Origin: Tritrichomonas foetus
Taxonomy: Eukaryota > Parabasalia > Tritrichomonadida > Tritrichomonadidae
Assembly (NCBI GenBank): GCA_001839685.1
Contig: MLAK01001160.1
Coordinates: 1 to 64,000, forward strand
Direction: 5' to 3'
DNA: 64,000 bases
Shown: positions 33,101 to 40,038 of the stretch, in pieces
Numbering within the stretch: position 1 is the stretch's first letter
How the letters are laid out: every line of letters begins with the position of its first letter
Position numbers and translations under genes: made by a program
Notes under the pieces: model-generated
The model's input: only the letters and a program-made list of their open reading frames with translations
Database searches by the model: none
Told to the model about the DNA's origin: nothing

Positions 33101-33657
33101 GGATCACTTCTATCTCTGGCAAAATTCAAAGTAATAAATAAATGACCACTTCCATCTTTCCGTTTTGAAAAATATGCAATTGGATCTTCTTTAAAAGCCA
33201 AAGAATTTCTTTCTTCTTCAATTTCTCTTTTTGTTATTTGCATTGGCGAAAGTGTTTTTTTCAAAAGGGATGATTGTGGCTTCGGATTTATTAATGAACT
33301 GAAATGTGTTGTTTGAGAGGTTGCCGTAGAAGAAAAAGTCGTATTGGTGGAAGATGATGAATTGCCTTGTAATGGTGCTAAAACGATATTCGACATTGGA
33401 CGATTTTTTGCTTTATTTTTTGCCTTTTGATTTCTGAACGCTAAAAGTCCCGGATTTTGTGTACGAATAATTAAATCTGATTCACTTTCATTTTCTTTTT
33501 GGATATCATAATCGTCAGCTCGATTTCCGACTTCTGTTGCGTTGTAAAGAGAACGATTCTCCATTATTACAGCCGAATTTTGTTTTGGTCGATGTGAGAT
33601 AACTTGAGGGGTGGGAATAGAATTAAACTTTCGAATCTCCGATTCTTTTTCATCCAT
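21160..33657 (-). CDS. Dynein heavy chain with degenerate AAA1 and AAA4 nucleotide sites
   Basis: 4165 residues from the ATG at 33657. A longer frame runs through a poly-T tract and is not credible. Order: N-terminal tail with a segment (YFTMSASGVTHIF ... LERWAAETAFYKMIRALRIF) resembling DNAH6/DNAH14-type axonemal dyneins; linker; six AAA modules; stalk coiled coils at about 2690-2800 and 2890-2970 flanking a microtubule-binding region; AAA5 near 3100-3350; AAA6 near 3560-3660 (IENGFWVIVHYH); and the usual C-terminal domain (NIYECPFYLS ... VSNGVCLVCHLPE). AAA2 (GPPNSGKS, 1740) and AAA3 (GPAGCGKS, 2129) keep Walker A. AAA1 does not: GSAHVGKKS at 1433 instead of GPAGTGKT, and Walker B GCWLAFNDL (N1485, D1486) instead of CFDEF. 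AAA4 has GKENTGRYT at 2460. AAA3 Walker B is FDN rather than DD/DE. It is full-length and free of stops, so it is maintained, probably as a flagellar dynein with little or no motor ATPase. Confidence 0.93.
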   Translation of the reverse strand: MDEKESEIRKFNSIPTPQVISHRPKQNSAVIMENRSLYNATEVGNRADDYDIQKENESESDLIIRTQNPGLLAFRNQKAKNKAKNRPMSNIVLAPLQGNSSSSTNTTFSSTATSQTTHFSSLINPKPQSSLLKKTLSPMQITKREIEEERNSLAFKEDPIAYFSKRKDGSGHLFITLNFARDRSDPEFSPYELVKAPTAELNPEYFTMSASGVTHIFPNGESDHATLERWAAETAFYKMIRALRIFALYRYWKSFKVWKNFIKRRRYEKMSLIVKAHPFFVQTGFYMTTLNVMETSCEQMVKQYLLSFWPQRKFTMKMFLTEIEENKEALIEEYQNYLSNVLELMLQLDGDIRDPTRVLVKETDFTRGKNVIPNLGQLMVIREKVDAERIKRNEIVNNEVKGFCYFIRMIDYLLLESLSTACYESWKAADQNVSQEMSSIFQIEIYFTDEGEIAFVPTLDELLTAIDNSLSDSIITLTKLPRLLSQSQLRPHLREVYNSIHKLLEDGPHFDQFCKTNPDYEKFHDNIIRVIKDSYHESEEHSRGFIEFFPLYKIGKEWSPQIYIMQRGGESHKFDLATSRHNVDSSSSIDLENDEESLSFDPSTELIVDFDAVRKDINDFLSYETRLTQFHACTVRGALYIDSKNLRGILTPIPIQSIRAIQNALKELIQKKIDDITRIFRFCSKKLKKDPGTLEQYVDHCEFTAKVQAMDPFISKEIDFVDKLYALYENVGYNSNNLVDHSRNPLRDGYRTFQNDQDRAIMIRKLNSDRFVQILNDKLKQKESKLQKYHVFLQTFPTTIEEANMDFLIPQIEKAKEKLVKLEPDIHALMKCQEVMGVKLHDLNEYDVVQRGATFADKLFKSIHAYNKISFNITNVPFNNINIDEFCKEVLRLRDEANELIKTSDRPNGMLDEMYEKLSRIIPFLDQLKVLSESQMHFRHWNSLFNQCGQANTYYAQIKIDELISLGILNETEKIKTIASTAKGESQLETDFQAVTARWQEVKLPLLESQPKAEDSLLLGDLNSLFQEIYDTQITLNQMLLFPYVQGIKDSILQFSNSLESYAKIMDAWSTFESNWVILSPFFSQDATKEILPHQANRFTMVKRRWVSLVRHTLENTSLVHVCSFPSLHEMLIENNKTMQNLLQSVTKFIDVKRTIMPRFYFLSDAEILKLFSTLDFNIFQQYLRKIFMKVRAFKTQSQEENNQTNGVNKLQEFSRLRILGLMGDGKNFLKFVKNVQCIGSIENWINNLVETMKISLRESVSNALTSFTQTPLKSWIKAYSTSVCLLVFQIKYATEIDECFNNFENNVHSFTEYQKKLIEIQATLSNLLHDDDFIDLNDQISSLIMTIDTHIHMTSILSERIQNFSQNLNWSHYFKLRLIDEKLYIEFDSIKVEHGYEFYGSSPLFIQSQASLRAKNNICHSLNAGCFPYLFGSAHVGKKSLLTHLTSLYGQFLYIFPAFTDTNKTILSRIFSGVAANGCWLAFNDLRFHSPENLVFIYDTLREFQSPKIEGKVIIDGSPKVYLKNARIIFTGHSLLRSEKSFPPQLRSALKPVSLGAPNIEKMALAKFSASGFFEGESISGKLINLLRSITYIFSYLPVKTILSTTMKIINEAKATLLFISHNNTIPFLTYYESPALAEEYSVVYAIYKWYIHCIRTEHQQSFLQLIYSYFPMFSSFDKFKRNLTDHDCFVSDTCEKILKDTLHLLITNTSDELADYLIERTVSFYNLLIRNPCVIIYGPPNSGKSQIVDLLESAINKILESPEKAEFFTDLRPIKLFDVYHNIETWERMFGEMKFDNDLGQIWNCGEMQTYVTNLMKYENTHQRILRLNGPLTPRFVNFITQMAGSAENGSFKLNTLDSLEYDNNMHIIFETDNIASLTPSCFGFCGILPMTNEHTRLVCPTNLDLFEFVDPLQILNRVLSVYRDHVPEIMKRHIIKLFPEISASIIKYVYKTPNYLYHSDSQMRTQDSEVIIAEHLPYLALLYMFNYLDIAAADKSNEEHIRVVMVMSLFTVFSSIIENTNLAEFDNWVRAQFQLKVPQDWVGFEVSQRFWDTYPRPSMMSLRFYENDLLPLKEDFINMSPLTSPNVALAGLPILSTVSICTVSYLPLINQGEILLRQKQHFMLYGPAGCGKSTLLKFIFRNSQDIIPMVIPVSKWSTKHSLQQFILTHSNILQKQYMLATEMKTHALIFDNLPPNNMKAIEFIRMLVTSSFVPVTSRKDPKYLDMLQMKNYFVIVTSRSLSNFPPRFLAKFFLMKLDEPSNISIREIYNGLGKHFNINQRLVDITYSLTEKFRNTDTRCGFKKTPFHYLSLLNVFPAFEKREGNSNVDMAQLAKLLLCQLNLYYTHRLVSKDSLSSVQRHFEMLFDIPECKSLFKTFFKGEDIMYAETENRNRSFCVNVSNHPTHLIQEELNFYLAGFNGSHSDKLIIKFTPPVIRQWAMLQNALTFPGSNVLLIGKENTGRYTLTRFVAHMKEQQFIYVPPQSDIDINDVHERRLFMNKLLSKTLRNIAINPKPLIIFIKYNRHSMMDIEMLSHLYELGDPTPFLKSNEIEELYYMNGTKHGIPQDDRLTMFDQICEILKLNVHIAMSVNENFNAEKYPLFTKIEFLSSTSKFIKKSSKTIFSHPRLEKMRSLFPENITHVLYLIHEAARNKYKQVSVNSFYDFADNFIHYYQLWHEEALNRRNNGNIAISFIESLHKEIEDIEKQINEGKPDLMKQKVEDDKIQQSFIIKKDTIQVRLNKIDDEERKHSMELKTILDEIGPLKAQLNDAGVHVDLAKNKLDALSQTSLNSLLPYIDDPPPVFKYVMDLTCSMMDQPQSFGKKLFKDEKLIQIILSRINPLKMDESTIKRAYTISERNKFDSRDANSVCPTLTPFYDWANAAIKVAVLAFTIKEKEILYEHKKKVFHQYKEDVKLERESIQQVSDSLEKEIAEFQIGYDKLKEQENDFEYLEEKQSTLKNITDGLNSLLEKWKNYDAGFKDIEFKIIGDALTFSSFITYTGMISNRFNDNQNNPRFDINFSNTNSNKNSISHISPKNDFFKEVHDILLTNGFTDSLDDPLFIKKTLAIMNENNEDFFFRNDNPAFMFTDHNVQFVESVIRTPLIIDPDGLINETITKSIKPKKLCRASMYSHKLYEIFVHCLTEGKTLILEDVDWLHPILLSILPMELYPSKENSEVTIEINTFSKYNFYQNNSSNNTKSKSNIENGGDNNQAQKIIRNHKFRLFLFSSKLSAKDIPAELASRVTVIDLSYDSLNAVRDIITNVFIQSYLPGLSKKYNSDERMLLHQIIQKHKFEKEILEIISEVMNNQKNDKDYDFLDDEELILNFFQSKDCYFNADKEYSRLLDMKSQISSNSKQEDVVKPIEKFKPLIDICFIFWEALSRFLPKVKTGKAYSLNDFIASIHAAINACNFKEGEELNDQQLDELQRSIISHIFDFIMPTLMFNEIYFLLFYVTFRIRVLKKINPESDFPNIVTHLTQEYNGTFDMKVIEIRTGDTIDQLRFSSIGSVFQIITKFITEEFGKNFLGKFPMFSLESFSSAPSYTPILIKMSERDPGLLFDEFANSRNKLRFMFSISLSDDEKSLKKAEAKVQKAIENGFWVIVHYHVAKPIIAAFLNDITDQIKNAPAEFRLVILCRSTKFLPHSLLVRCKKIEYESFPSIKQQMLEIYQHYGQLLTNHKFCPNIKRLFYMEALTYSLIRYRMFVDPIGFFYNLPLDEPNIKDIFNGSIITYENQESVENNNIVEQNKNKKIVVSPLNVLRKFILGLFFSGMCTDDFDLQKVNLYLELDAEKGFTHESSLEKSIWEVPSFSVTSTANKFIQKLPHFPNGDVLLMDKEISSPLIQWNLSRWITKPFIKLNRLSVQRPPIEQIRIQLESLKALFPPDVDVSLTPKNSTPMSLFLLCEVEKLNSSIMKIREEIHYALEGLREDVIQEISLDQVPQRWCEIVGFNGSRIIARFFTFIREKADFLAHWMKNGTYITQAINVNHIRNIKGLLLAFLNEMAYQRRSQITTNEFICIIDSNKGTYSGRSDGIGPGLTLTNVWLVGGNYDQQLCCFVEPNAKTLPMKRFQEILFIPKSFCPEESINANELEGYNDNIYECPFYLSFPCQQFALEEEKSRTDGETNNLICTLKLKTRVPVENLVSNGVCLVCHLPEIFTP

Positions 33658-33759
33658 TTGGAAAATTTTGAAAAATTGAATTGAAAAGAACGATAAAAAT
33701 TCAAACGAGTTTTTTTGTCTCATGAAATACTCAATTGAGTTTGAACAGAAACCTATGCG

Positions 33760-33770
33760 CGATATAGGCC
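33760..33770 (-). promoter_or_regulatory. Candidate GGCCTATATCG promoter element of the dynein gene
   Basis: Read on the minus strand, GGCCTATATCG starts at 33770, about 112 bp before the dynein ATG. It differs from GGCCATATA of the Tudor-SN promoter by one base and lies at nearly the same distance. Inference. Confidence 0.3.
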
Positions 33771-33779
33771 CTGATAACA

Positions 33780-33781
<2 letters not shown>

Positions 33782-33815
<34 letters not shown>
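33782..33815. repeat. T34 homopolymer
   Basis: Thirty-four consecutive T on the plus strand, 125-158 bp upstream of the dynein start codon. It is A34 on the coding strand. The exact length may be uncertain through sequencing slippage. Confidence 0.9.
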
Positions 33816-33817
<2 letters not shown>

Positions 33818-34668
33818 ATAATTCTTATCTAATGATCATAGAAATGGTAGTTCTACTGATTAAAACAACACTCAGCACATTCGAAAAAATATAAATATTC
33901 AATTTTTTATTTTATTTCTAACTTTCAATTTCTGTATAAGTATCAGCTCACTACTTGTACGTAAAGATGTATATTAAAGTCGTAAAATGAATAAACCAGA
34001 AAAACAGTTCTGGTAAAAAAACAACTTTCAGAAAATTTACGAAAAATTACAATGAATTTAGATCTTATTAGATTTGGTATTATATTTCTCTTCTTATCTA
34101 CATGTAATTGGTCTTATTGCTTGTCAAATTAGTAGTGTATGGCTTTAACACAATATGAAACGTCAACACCTGGAAATAAATCTTTATAATTGCTTGACAC
34201 AAATCCATCTCTCCAAAATGCTCCCATTTCCTATTTATTTATATTTTTTCATGATCATATGATATCATTTAATATAAATCACATATGGATTACAAATTAA
34301 TGATTTTTATTAAAATTGGTTACTGAAAAATTGAATGTTGTAGGGGTGAAATGGGTGTAATTGGGATTTCTGTTCAAACATTTACAAAAATGATTTTAAA
34401 ATATCTAAACAACATTGCAATTCATAGTTAGAACTATTGGTTGTAGCATTTCTGCGCCAACATTTATTTGCATGGGAAATGGTAATTGCCAAAAATTATT
34501 ATGATTTTAAATAGGATAAAAGATTATGATAAATTAGAGAATATGTTCAAATTTTGTTTCAAATCGGAATAAATTTGATATGTTTCACTTTTTGTATTTT
34601 ATCAAAGTTAATTTTACAATGAATATAAAAATAAAATAGAAAATCATTTTTGGGCAGTTTTTTAGTTA

Positions 34669-37600
34669 TTATTCATCATATTCATATCCATATGAGTCAT
34701 CATATTCATCTGAGTCATCCAAATTAACTCTTAGACCTTTTGCAGTTAATAAGTAGAGTTCTTCTTCAGTTTTAATATAAACTTGAATGATTTCATCTTC
34801 ATCAAGATCAAGACGGCTAAGAAGAATTTGATCTCCCAATGATTTTCCTGCAAACAGAACGGTAATATTTGAGATACTAATATTATCATGGGTCTTTGAG
34901 ATTTCTTTTTTGAGATCTCTTATTGTAGATTGATTATTCAAAAATGCTTCTTGAGGTTCATCTGATGAAACTTGATAGATATACTTGACATCGTTTTTAA
35001 GTTGTGTTTGCACAAGTGTATCTTTAAGATTACGAATAATTCCAATATGAATTTCTTGATCAATTAAATCAGATAATGGGAAATTATCAATGTATTCATC
35101 TTTTTGATTTTGTTGTTCAATAGAATGAAGTTCTGTTGAATATTGAATTTGATCTTCGGAATCGATTTCGAATTCTTTTTGAATAATACCTAAATTATCA
35201 AACAATGTTGATGTTTGATCAAGCAAAATTTCTTTAGTTACATCATTGAAAATAAATTTAAATGATGTCATTTGTTTTGTTTCATCTTTCGTATTTATTG
35301 AATCTTTGAGATATGATGACTCTTCATATTGTTGTTTATCATTATGTACATTTGATGTGGTGGTGAATGGTTTTGTGATAGGTTTCTTTGATGATTCTGA
35401 TGATTCTGATGATTTTGATGATTTTTTGTTGTCTTCACGAATTGGAATAATTGTTGGTCTGATGGAACTGAGTTTGGGTTTGATGGAATTGGATTTAGAC
35501 TTGATAGAAGTTGAGTCTTTAATAATAATATATCGTTCATCAAGTTCACTTAATGTCATATCATCATCAGTGATTTCACTTTCTAATTGATTGAATAAAA
35601 TATAAAATTTAAGATCGGTCGGATTAAAAGAGAATTTAGAACAAAGATGTGTTCGAATATCTGATAATAAAGTTTCATCAGGAAAATGTGTTTGATATTG
35701 ATTTTTTCGATGAGGAAGATCAAATGTAATTGACCATTGATGAACAATTTGAAGTTTAGTTTTACCTTTCAATGAAATATTTTCTTCAAGAAGTTCATTA
35801 TTATAATAAAGTTCAAGAAAATCTTGTTCAATATATTTGGAGTCAATAATTTCTGGAGTTAAAACTTGAATAGCTTCTTTAACTGTTGTCAATTCATTCA
35901 TTTCAATTTCAAGATTACCATTGGTTGATTCAAAGATAAATGTAGTTAAATGTTTCTTTTCGGTTTTCGATTCTTCTTTTTGTGATTTATGTGAAATAAT
36001 ATCAATATAAAGATCATGATCTTTATATTGATAAAGTGATTGTGTTTTATCTGTTAATGGATGATCTTCACTTTTAATAATAAGTTCTTTGTCTGATATT
36101 CCTAATTGCATAGATATGTGTTGAATCGCTCCTTCAACTGTTTCATTAACATCAAATGTATATGTTAATGGTGATTTATCTGTTTGAAATACAAATTTAG
36201 TTTGTTGAAATGAAATATTATAATTATGTTTCTCATCTAATTTTTCTGATGAAGATAAATCTTTGAAATCAGAATTTTGAATTTTGATGAATTTTTCTTC
36301 AATATTGAAGAAATCTGAAATTAAAACAATGGCATTTCGAATTTTTTCTTCTTTTTGGAAATAAAATTTGAATCGTTGATTATGTGAATTAAATGTACAA
36401 CATATAATATCTGATTTTGGTCGAACTTCAATAAATGTGCCTTCAGGGATATTGGAATGAATTATTAAATTATCTGGAAGTTCAATGTTGAAATATGTGA
36501 AAATGACACTACCTTTTGAATATTTCTTTTGATGAATAGTAGAATGTAATCGTGTTTTAATTTTGGAAAGTGTGTCACCTGAAGAAGTATTGATTGTGAT
36601 TACTTCTTCATTAAATAATTTAAATGTGACAGTTGGAGATGATTTATTAAAATTAAAGAGAATAATATCTTCTTCTTCTTTTAATGTGATTAATTCTGTA
36701 GTCAGTGGAAGATTCTTATTAAGAATGGAAATATTGATGATAGAAGAGGAAATGTGAAGTGATTCGGAAATATATGTTCGAATATGTTCAAGTATTTTAT
36801 AAAGTGTTAAATCAAAGGTGATTGTTCGAGAATATTGATCTTGAAGAAATGCAAGTTTAAGATTAATTTTTTCTTTAAAATAATCAGAGATGTTAAAGGT
36901 TGTTGAGTTATAACTATGAAGATGATCATTAGAATCTAAAATATGACCTTCATGGAAAATAAAGATTTGTTTAGTTTTGGAAAATATATTTGAATATTTT
37001 GAAAGAATTTCGTTGATAAGATTCGAAATAAGATCATTTGTGGTTGTAATTAAAATGTCTTGTTGATGATAAATAAATTTGAATTTGTAAATCGGTTGTG
37101 ATGTAATATAAAATTTATCATTAATTGGTGAATATCGATAAGTTTTCCAAATTCGATTTGGTTGAAGTTCTTCATTTGTAATCTTGTTAAAAATGCGAAC
37201 AGAATGAATTCGATATCTGTTTTCAATATTATTAATAATATGTTGAATTGTTTTACTTGGATCAATTTTGATATTATCAATTTTATTATTAATGAAAAAT
37301 TCATATCTCGGTAAGGTTTGAGTAACAATGATTTTGGTACCAATTGGATAGTCACGAACTTTGGATGTTTTATTAATAAGAGTATTGTTACTATATAAAT
37401 AAAATTGAATAGTATCTGTTTCTTCATCTTGATATAATGTTTTACAAATCGAATCAAATGTAATGTTGCCATCAAAATATCGTTCATTCTTCTCACTTCC
37501 ATCAAGCATAGAAAATGTTAATGAATAAATAGATTGATTCGTGATTTCAACAATAATAGGATTTTCTTTGGTATTTGGAAGATTGCCTGATTTTTCATTA

Positions 37601-38691
37601 TCTGAAAAAATTCGATCATAAAATTTAAGATCAATATTATTTGATGAAATGTTGAATTTTTTGGAAATAATTTTTTTGATCTCTTTAACATCACTATAAT
37701 ATTTAAATTCTTGTTCAATTTCTGAAGGTTCATGATTTGGAATTTTGAAATACAACTTCACATTTCGAAATGAAACTTGAATTGAATCTTTGACATAATT
37801 TTGAACTAATTCGCTTTTAGAAATAGATTTGTTTTGTTTAAAGAACACAAGTGATGTTGATGGAATTTGTAAAAATTTGCCAATTTCATAACTTGTTTGA
37901 TAAAATGTGGAATTTTCGAGAATTTTCATTATATATGGAATTTGATTTATAATAAATGTAACATCATATCGTTTTGTGCAAGATTTGCTTTGAACTTTCG
38001 CATATTCAAATAGAAAATTGGTTTGTTCTTTAGTTAATTGTTGTGATTTTGAAAGAGGAAGTTTAGTTGTAACATCTTTGAGAATCAATGTAGATTCATT
38101 GGAATTAGTGAGGTTGGCAAAAGCTCCATACAAATCGGATCCAATAGCTGGATGAGTTAAATAAATGTAATATGGATGATTATGATAATAATTTTGAACA
38201 CAATAACAAGAAATATCAGAATGGAAAACAATTGAAATTAAATCTTTGGAGTTAATTTTCAAATCAACAATTTTTTGATTTGGTGGAAGTGGGCGCTGAT
38301 TCACAAAAAGTGCGATTTTATTTGAAGGTGTGAGGAATTCTTTTGATAAATATTCGAGAACATGTGAAACTGTGTCTTTACTCTTAAATTTGCCTGGAAA
38401 TGTTCGATTTAGGAATGGGTTTATAAATGTTAGTATTTCACCGTAAGGAACAACTTTATAATAATAATTGTACAAATGACGCAGAGTTTTGTCACCATTT
38501 ATTGGGCATGATAACGTTTTTTTGTTTTGATCATATCTGACGATATCGAAAGAATTGATCTTCAAATGAAATCTTTCAGAAATTTCTTTCATCAAATCAT
38601 ACGCCTTCTTCCCGAGAAACCTACAGGCATCAATTTTGATTTTTTCTTTTTTGTAAAAAACATAGAAAGTATTATCTGATGAAGAATTCAT
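34669..38691 (-). CDS. Giant protein of serial ubiquitin-like (beta-grasp) folds
   Basis: 1340 residues. The sequence repeats, about every 80-100 residues, the pattern of a ubiquitin-like fold: a beta-hairpin, a helix of the form TV..AI..I...., then a strand ending in a hydrophobic triplet. Clear units begin near 840-930 (YTFDVNETVEGAIQHISMQL ... LIIKSEDHPLTDKTQSLYQY) and near 1245-1305 (STIRDLKKEISKTHDNIS ... VLFAGKSLGDQ), the latter close to canonical ubiquitin-like domains. No Gly-Gly processing ends separate the units, so this is not polyubiquitin. Residues about 1045-1130 form a Ser/Lys/Pro-rich linker whose DNA has a 318-bp near-identical inverted copy at 42066-42383. The acidic C-terminus has Tyr/Asp/Glu repeats. 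Function unknown; probably a scaffold. Confidence 0.55.
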   Translation of the reverse strand: MNSSSDNTFYVFYKKEKIKIDACRFLGKKAYDLMKEISERFHLKINSFDIVRYDQNKKTLSCPINGDKTLRHLYNYYYKVVPYGEILTFINPFLNRTFPGKFKSKDTVSHVLEYLSKEFLTPSNKIALFVNQRPLPPNQKIVDLKINSKDLISIVFHSDISCYCVQNYYHNHPYYIYLTHPAIGSDLYGAFANLTNSNESTLILKDVTTKLPLSKSQQLTKEQTNFLFEYAKVQSKSCTKRYDVTFIINQIPYIMKILENSTFYQTSYEIGKFLQIPSTSLVFFKQNKSISKSELVQNYVKDSIQVSFRNVKLYFKIPNHEPSEIEQEFKYYSDVKEIKKIISKKFNISSNNIDLKFYDRIFSDNEKSGNLPNTKENPIIVEITNQSIYSLTFSMLDGSEKNERYFDGNITFDSICKTLYQDEETDTIQFYLYSNNTLINKTSKVRDYPIGTKIIVTQTLPRYEFFINNKIDNIKIDPSKTIQHIINNIENRYRIHSVRIFNKITNEELQPNRIWKTYRYSPINDKFYITSQPIYKFKFIYHQQDILITTTNDLISNLINEILSKYSNIFSKTKQIFIFHEGHILDSNDHLHSYNSTTFNISDYFKEKINLKLAFLQDQYSRTITFDLTLYKILEHIRTYISESLHISSSIINISILNKNLPLTTELITLKEEEDIILFNFNKSSPTVTFKLFNEEVITINTSSGDTLSKIKTRLHSTIHQKKYSKGSVIFTYFNIELPDNLIIHSNIPEGTFIEVRPKSDIICCTFNSHNQRFKFYFQKEEKIRNAIVLISDFFNIEEKFIKIQNSDFKDLSSSEKLDEKHNYNISFQQTKFVFQTDKSPLTYTFDVNETVEGAIQHISMQLGISDKELIIKSEDHPLTDKTQSLYQYKDHDLYIDIISHKSQKEESKTEKKHLTTFIFESTNGNLEIEMNELTTVKEAIQVLTPEIIDSKYIEQDFLELYYNNELLEENISLKGKTKLQIVHQWSITFDLPHRKNQYQTHFPDETLLSDIRTHLCSKFSFNPTDLKFYILFNQLESEITDDDMTLSELDERYIIIKDSTSIKSKSNSIKPKLSSIRPTIIPIREDNKKSSKSSESSESSKKPITKPFTTTSNVHNDKQQYEESSYLKDSINTKDETKQMTSFKFIFNDVTKEILLDQTSTLFDNLGIIQKEFEIDSEDQIQYSTELHSIEQQNQKDEYIDNFPLSDLIDQEIHIGIIRNLKDTLVQTQLKNDVKYIYQVSSDEPQEAFLNNQSTIRDLKKEISKTHDNISISNITVLFAGKSLGDQILLSRLDLDEDEIIQVYIKTEEELYLLTAKGLRVNLDDSDEYDDSYGYEYDE
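35291..35608 (-). repeat. 318-bp inverted duplication, copy A (in ubiquitin-fold gene)
   Basis: The reverse complement of this segment matches 42066-42383 over 318 positions without gaps. I see only two differences inside it: AGT versus AAT near 42124, and ATA versus ATC near 42377. Similarity stops abruptly at both ends. Here it lies inside an intact long coding frame, so this copy is probably the source. Confidence 0.9.
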
Positions 38692-40038
38692 TTAATTATA
38701 GTTATTCAATTCAATTTTTTTTTTGCCATCTTTTATTTGATTGAAATTTTTTCAAAAGCAGTCTTTTTTGGCAAAAATAAATGTAGTTCAATCATATAAA
38801 ATGGCATGAAAGCGCTTCCTAGAGGGAAAATGATATCCAAGTTTTTCCTATGTATTATGATAATACTATTAATTAGAGAAATAACCTTTAAAAGATTTTG
38901 TGAATGTATAAGTCGAGAAATTTACAAACATCCAATATATTTTGAATCGAATAAGCACTCTTATAAATCGATGCATAGCATGAATAATGAAGATGTGAGT
39001 TGTTGGAGCAGGGTTTTTGGCTCTTTTTCAAAATATTATCTTCCTTTTTTCATCAAGTTATGATAAAATTAATTTAATTTATTCATGATGGAAAAAAGGT
39101 TGAGTAACAATAAAAAATCCACCACTAGTGATATCCAAATTTTAGTATTAATAAATGATTTCTCAAGATCATTAGGCAATCTTTTCCATTTTTATACATT
39201 TATAATTAATGAATTCTATGATAGATTGACATATATTTATATTAATTTTCTCAACCAAGAAAGAATTTTCGATGTACAAGAATTGATTATACTGTTTTTG
39301 GAGTACTCCGTAGATGCACTTATCATACCAGATAGAATTAAAGCCTATTTCTATGGCAGTTATCATGATCTGATCTACCACACGACTAAGACAAAATATT
39401 CCCTAGCAGTGTCATCGATGAGCAATATTAAACAGAAATTGATCAAATAAATGGGAATCAATTGAAGAAAGATATTAGTTCCCAGCAATGAAAGCTCGAT
39501 TACGTATTCAAGGAGCAACTAACAATCTTTTTATGCACAAAACATTTCTTTCGCATTAAATAAATGATACTACTCTAATATAATTTTTCATAAATAAATA
39601 AAAAGGAGGATATATTATTTGAAATGCTAATTTTTACATAAAAAAAATATTGATTGCTATATCATTATACTTTTTCATTATGAGTTATGAATGGAATGTT
39701 GTGTTTGCTTTATTTGGAACTTTACTTTCATAGTTGGTATTTTATTTCATGTTTAATGGCTTCATCCAACTCGTTCAGCATTTGCTTAGCTGTTCCAAAG
39801 ATTTTCGAAAATCTCCATTGTTGTAATCATGAAAAACAGAAAACACGAAATAATTGTAAATACGCCCTAATTCACAGTTTTAAAGTAATGTAAAGGTATT
39901 TCCTTATAATGAAAACACGAACAGTTGGGTCGTAAGGTTTTTATACATTGGTCGTAGCAAAGATGCATAATATATGAGAAAAAATCCAAAATAAATCTTT
40001 TAGATCATAAATGATAATGGTGTTTCTTTATCGAACAA
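38692..40038. other. Gene-poor 1.3-kb interval
   Basis: It holds two short plus-strand frames, of which only 39085-39450 is listed, and with little confidence. A 13-mer ATAAAATGGCATG at 38796-38808 also occurs at 46902-46914 in another promoter region. The rest is AT-rich with no RNA gene recognised. Confidence 0.4.
39085..39450 (+). CDS. Hypothetical small protein, 121 residues
   Basis: No family recognised. The frame starts ATGATGG in the context TTCATG, as at several genes here. It encodes a helical, Ile/Tyr/Phe-rich sequence without signal peptide or cysteines (for example NDFSRSLGNLFHFYTFIIN). 121 codons is somewhat long for chance in such AT-rich DNA but not decisive. It could equally be a gene remnant. 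Confidence 0.25.
   Translation: MMEKRLSNNKKSTTSDIQILVLINDFSRSLGNLFHFYTFIINEFYDRLTYIYINFLNQERIFDVQELIILFLEYSVDALIIPDRIKAYFYGSYHDLIYHTTKTKYSLAVSSMSNIKQKLIK

Larger units (their letters stand above)
33658..34668. other. Intergenic, 1 kb, between two minus-strand genes
   Basis: No convincing gene. It includes the T34 homopolymer and a GGCCTATAT motif just upstream of the dynein ATG. The remainder is AT-rich without recognised signal. Confidence 0.45.

Noticed and set aside
33658..33819. Extension of the dynein frame to an N-terminus with a poly-lysine run
   Set aside because: The lysines come from reading the T34 tract. The ATG at 33657 starts an ordinary N-terminus, and the extension has no support.
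35246..35590. Reading frame on the strand opposite the Ser/Lys linker, also present at 42084-42380
   Set aside because: It is antisense to the duplicated segment. Its occurrence twice only reflects the duplication.
38806..39063. 85-codon plus-strand frame
   Set aside because: No domain, unlikely composition, and its start lies in a motif shared with another promoter region. Not enough to call a gene.
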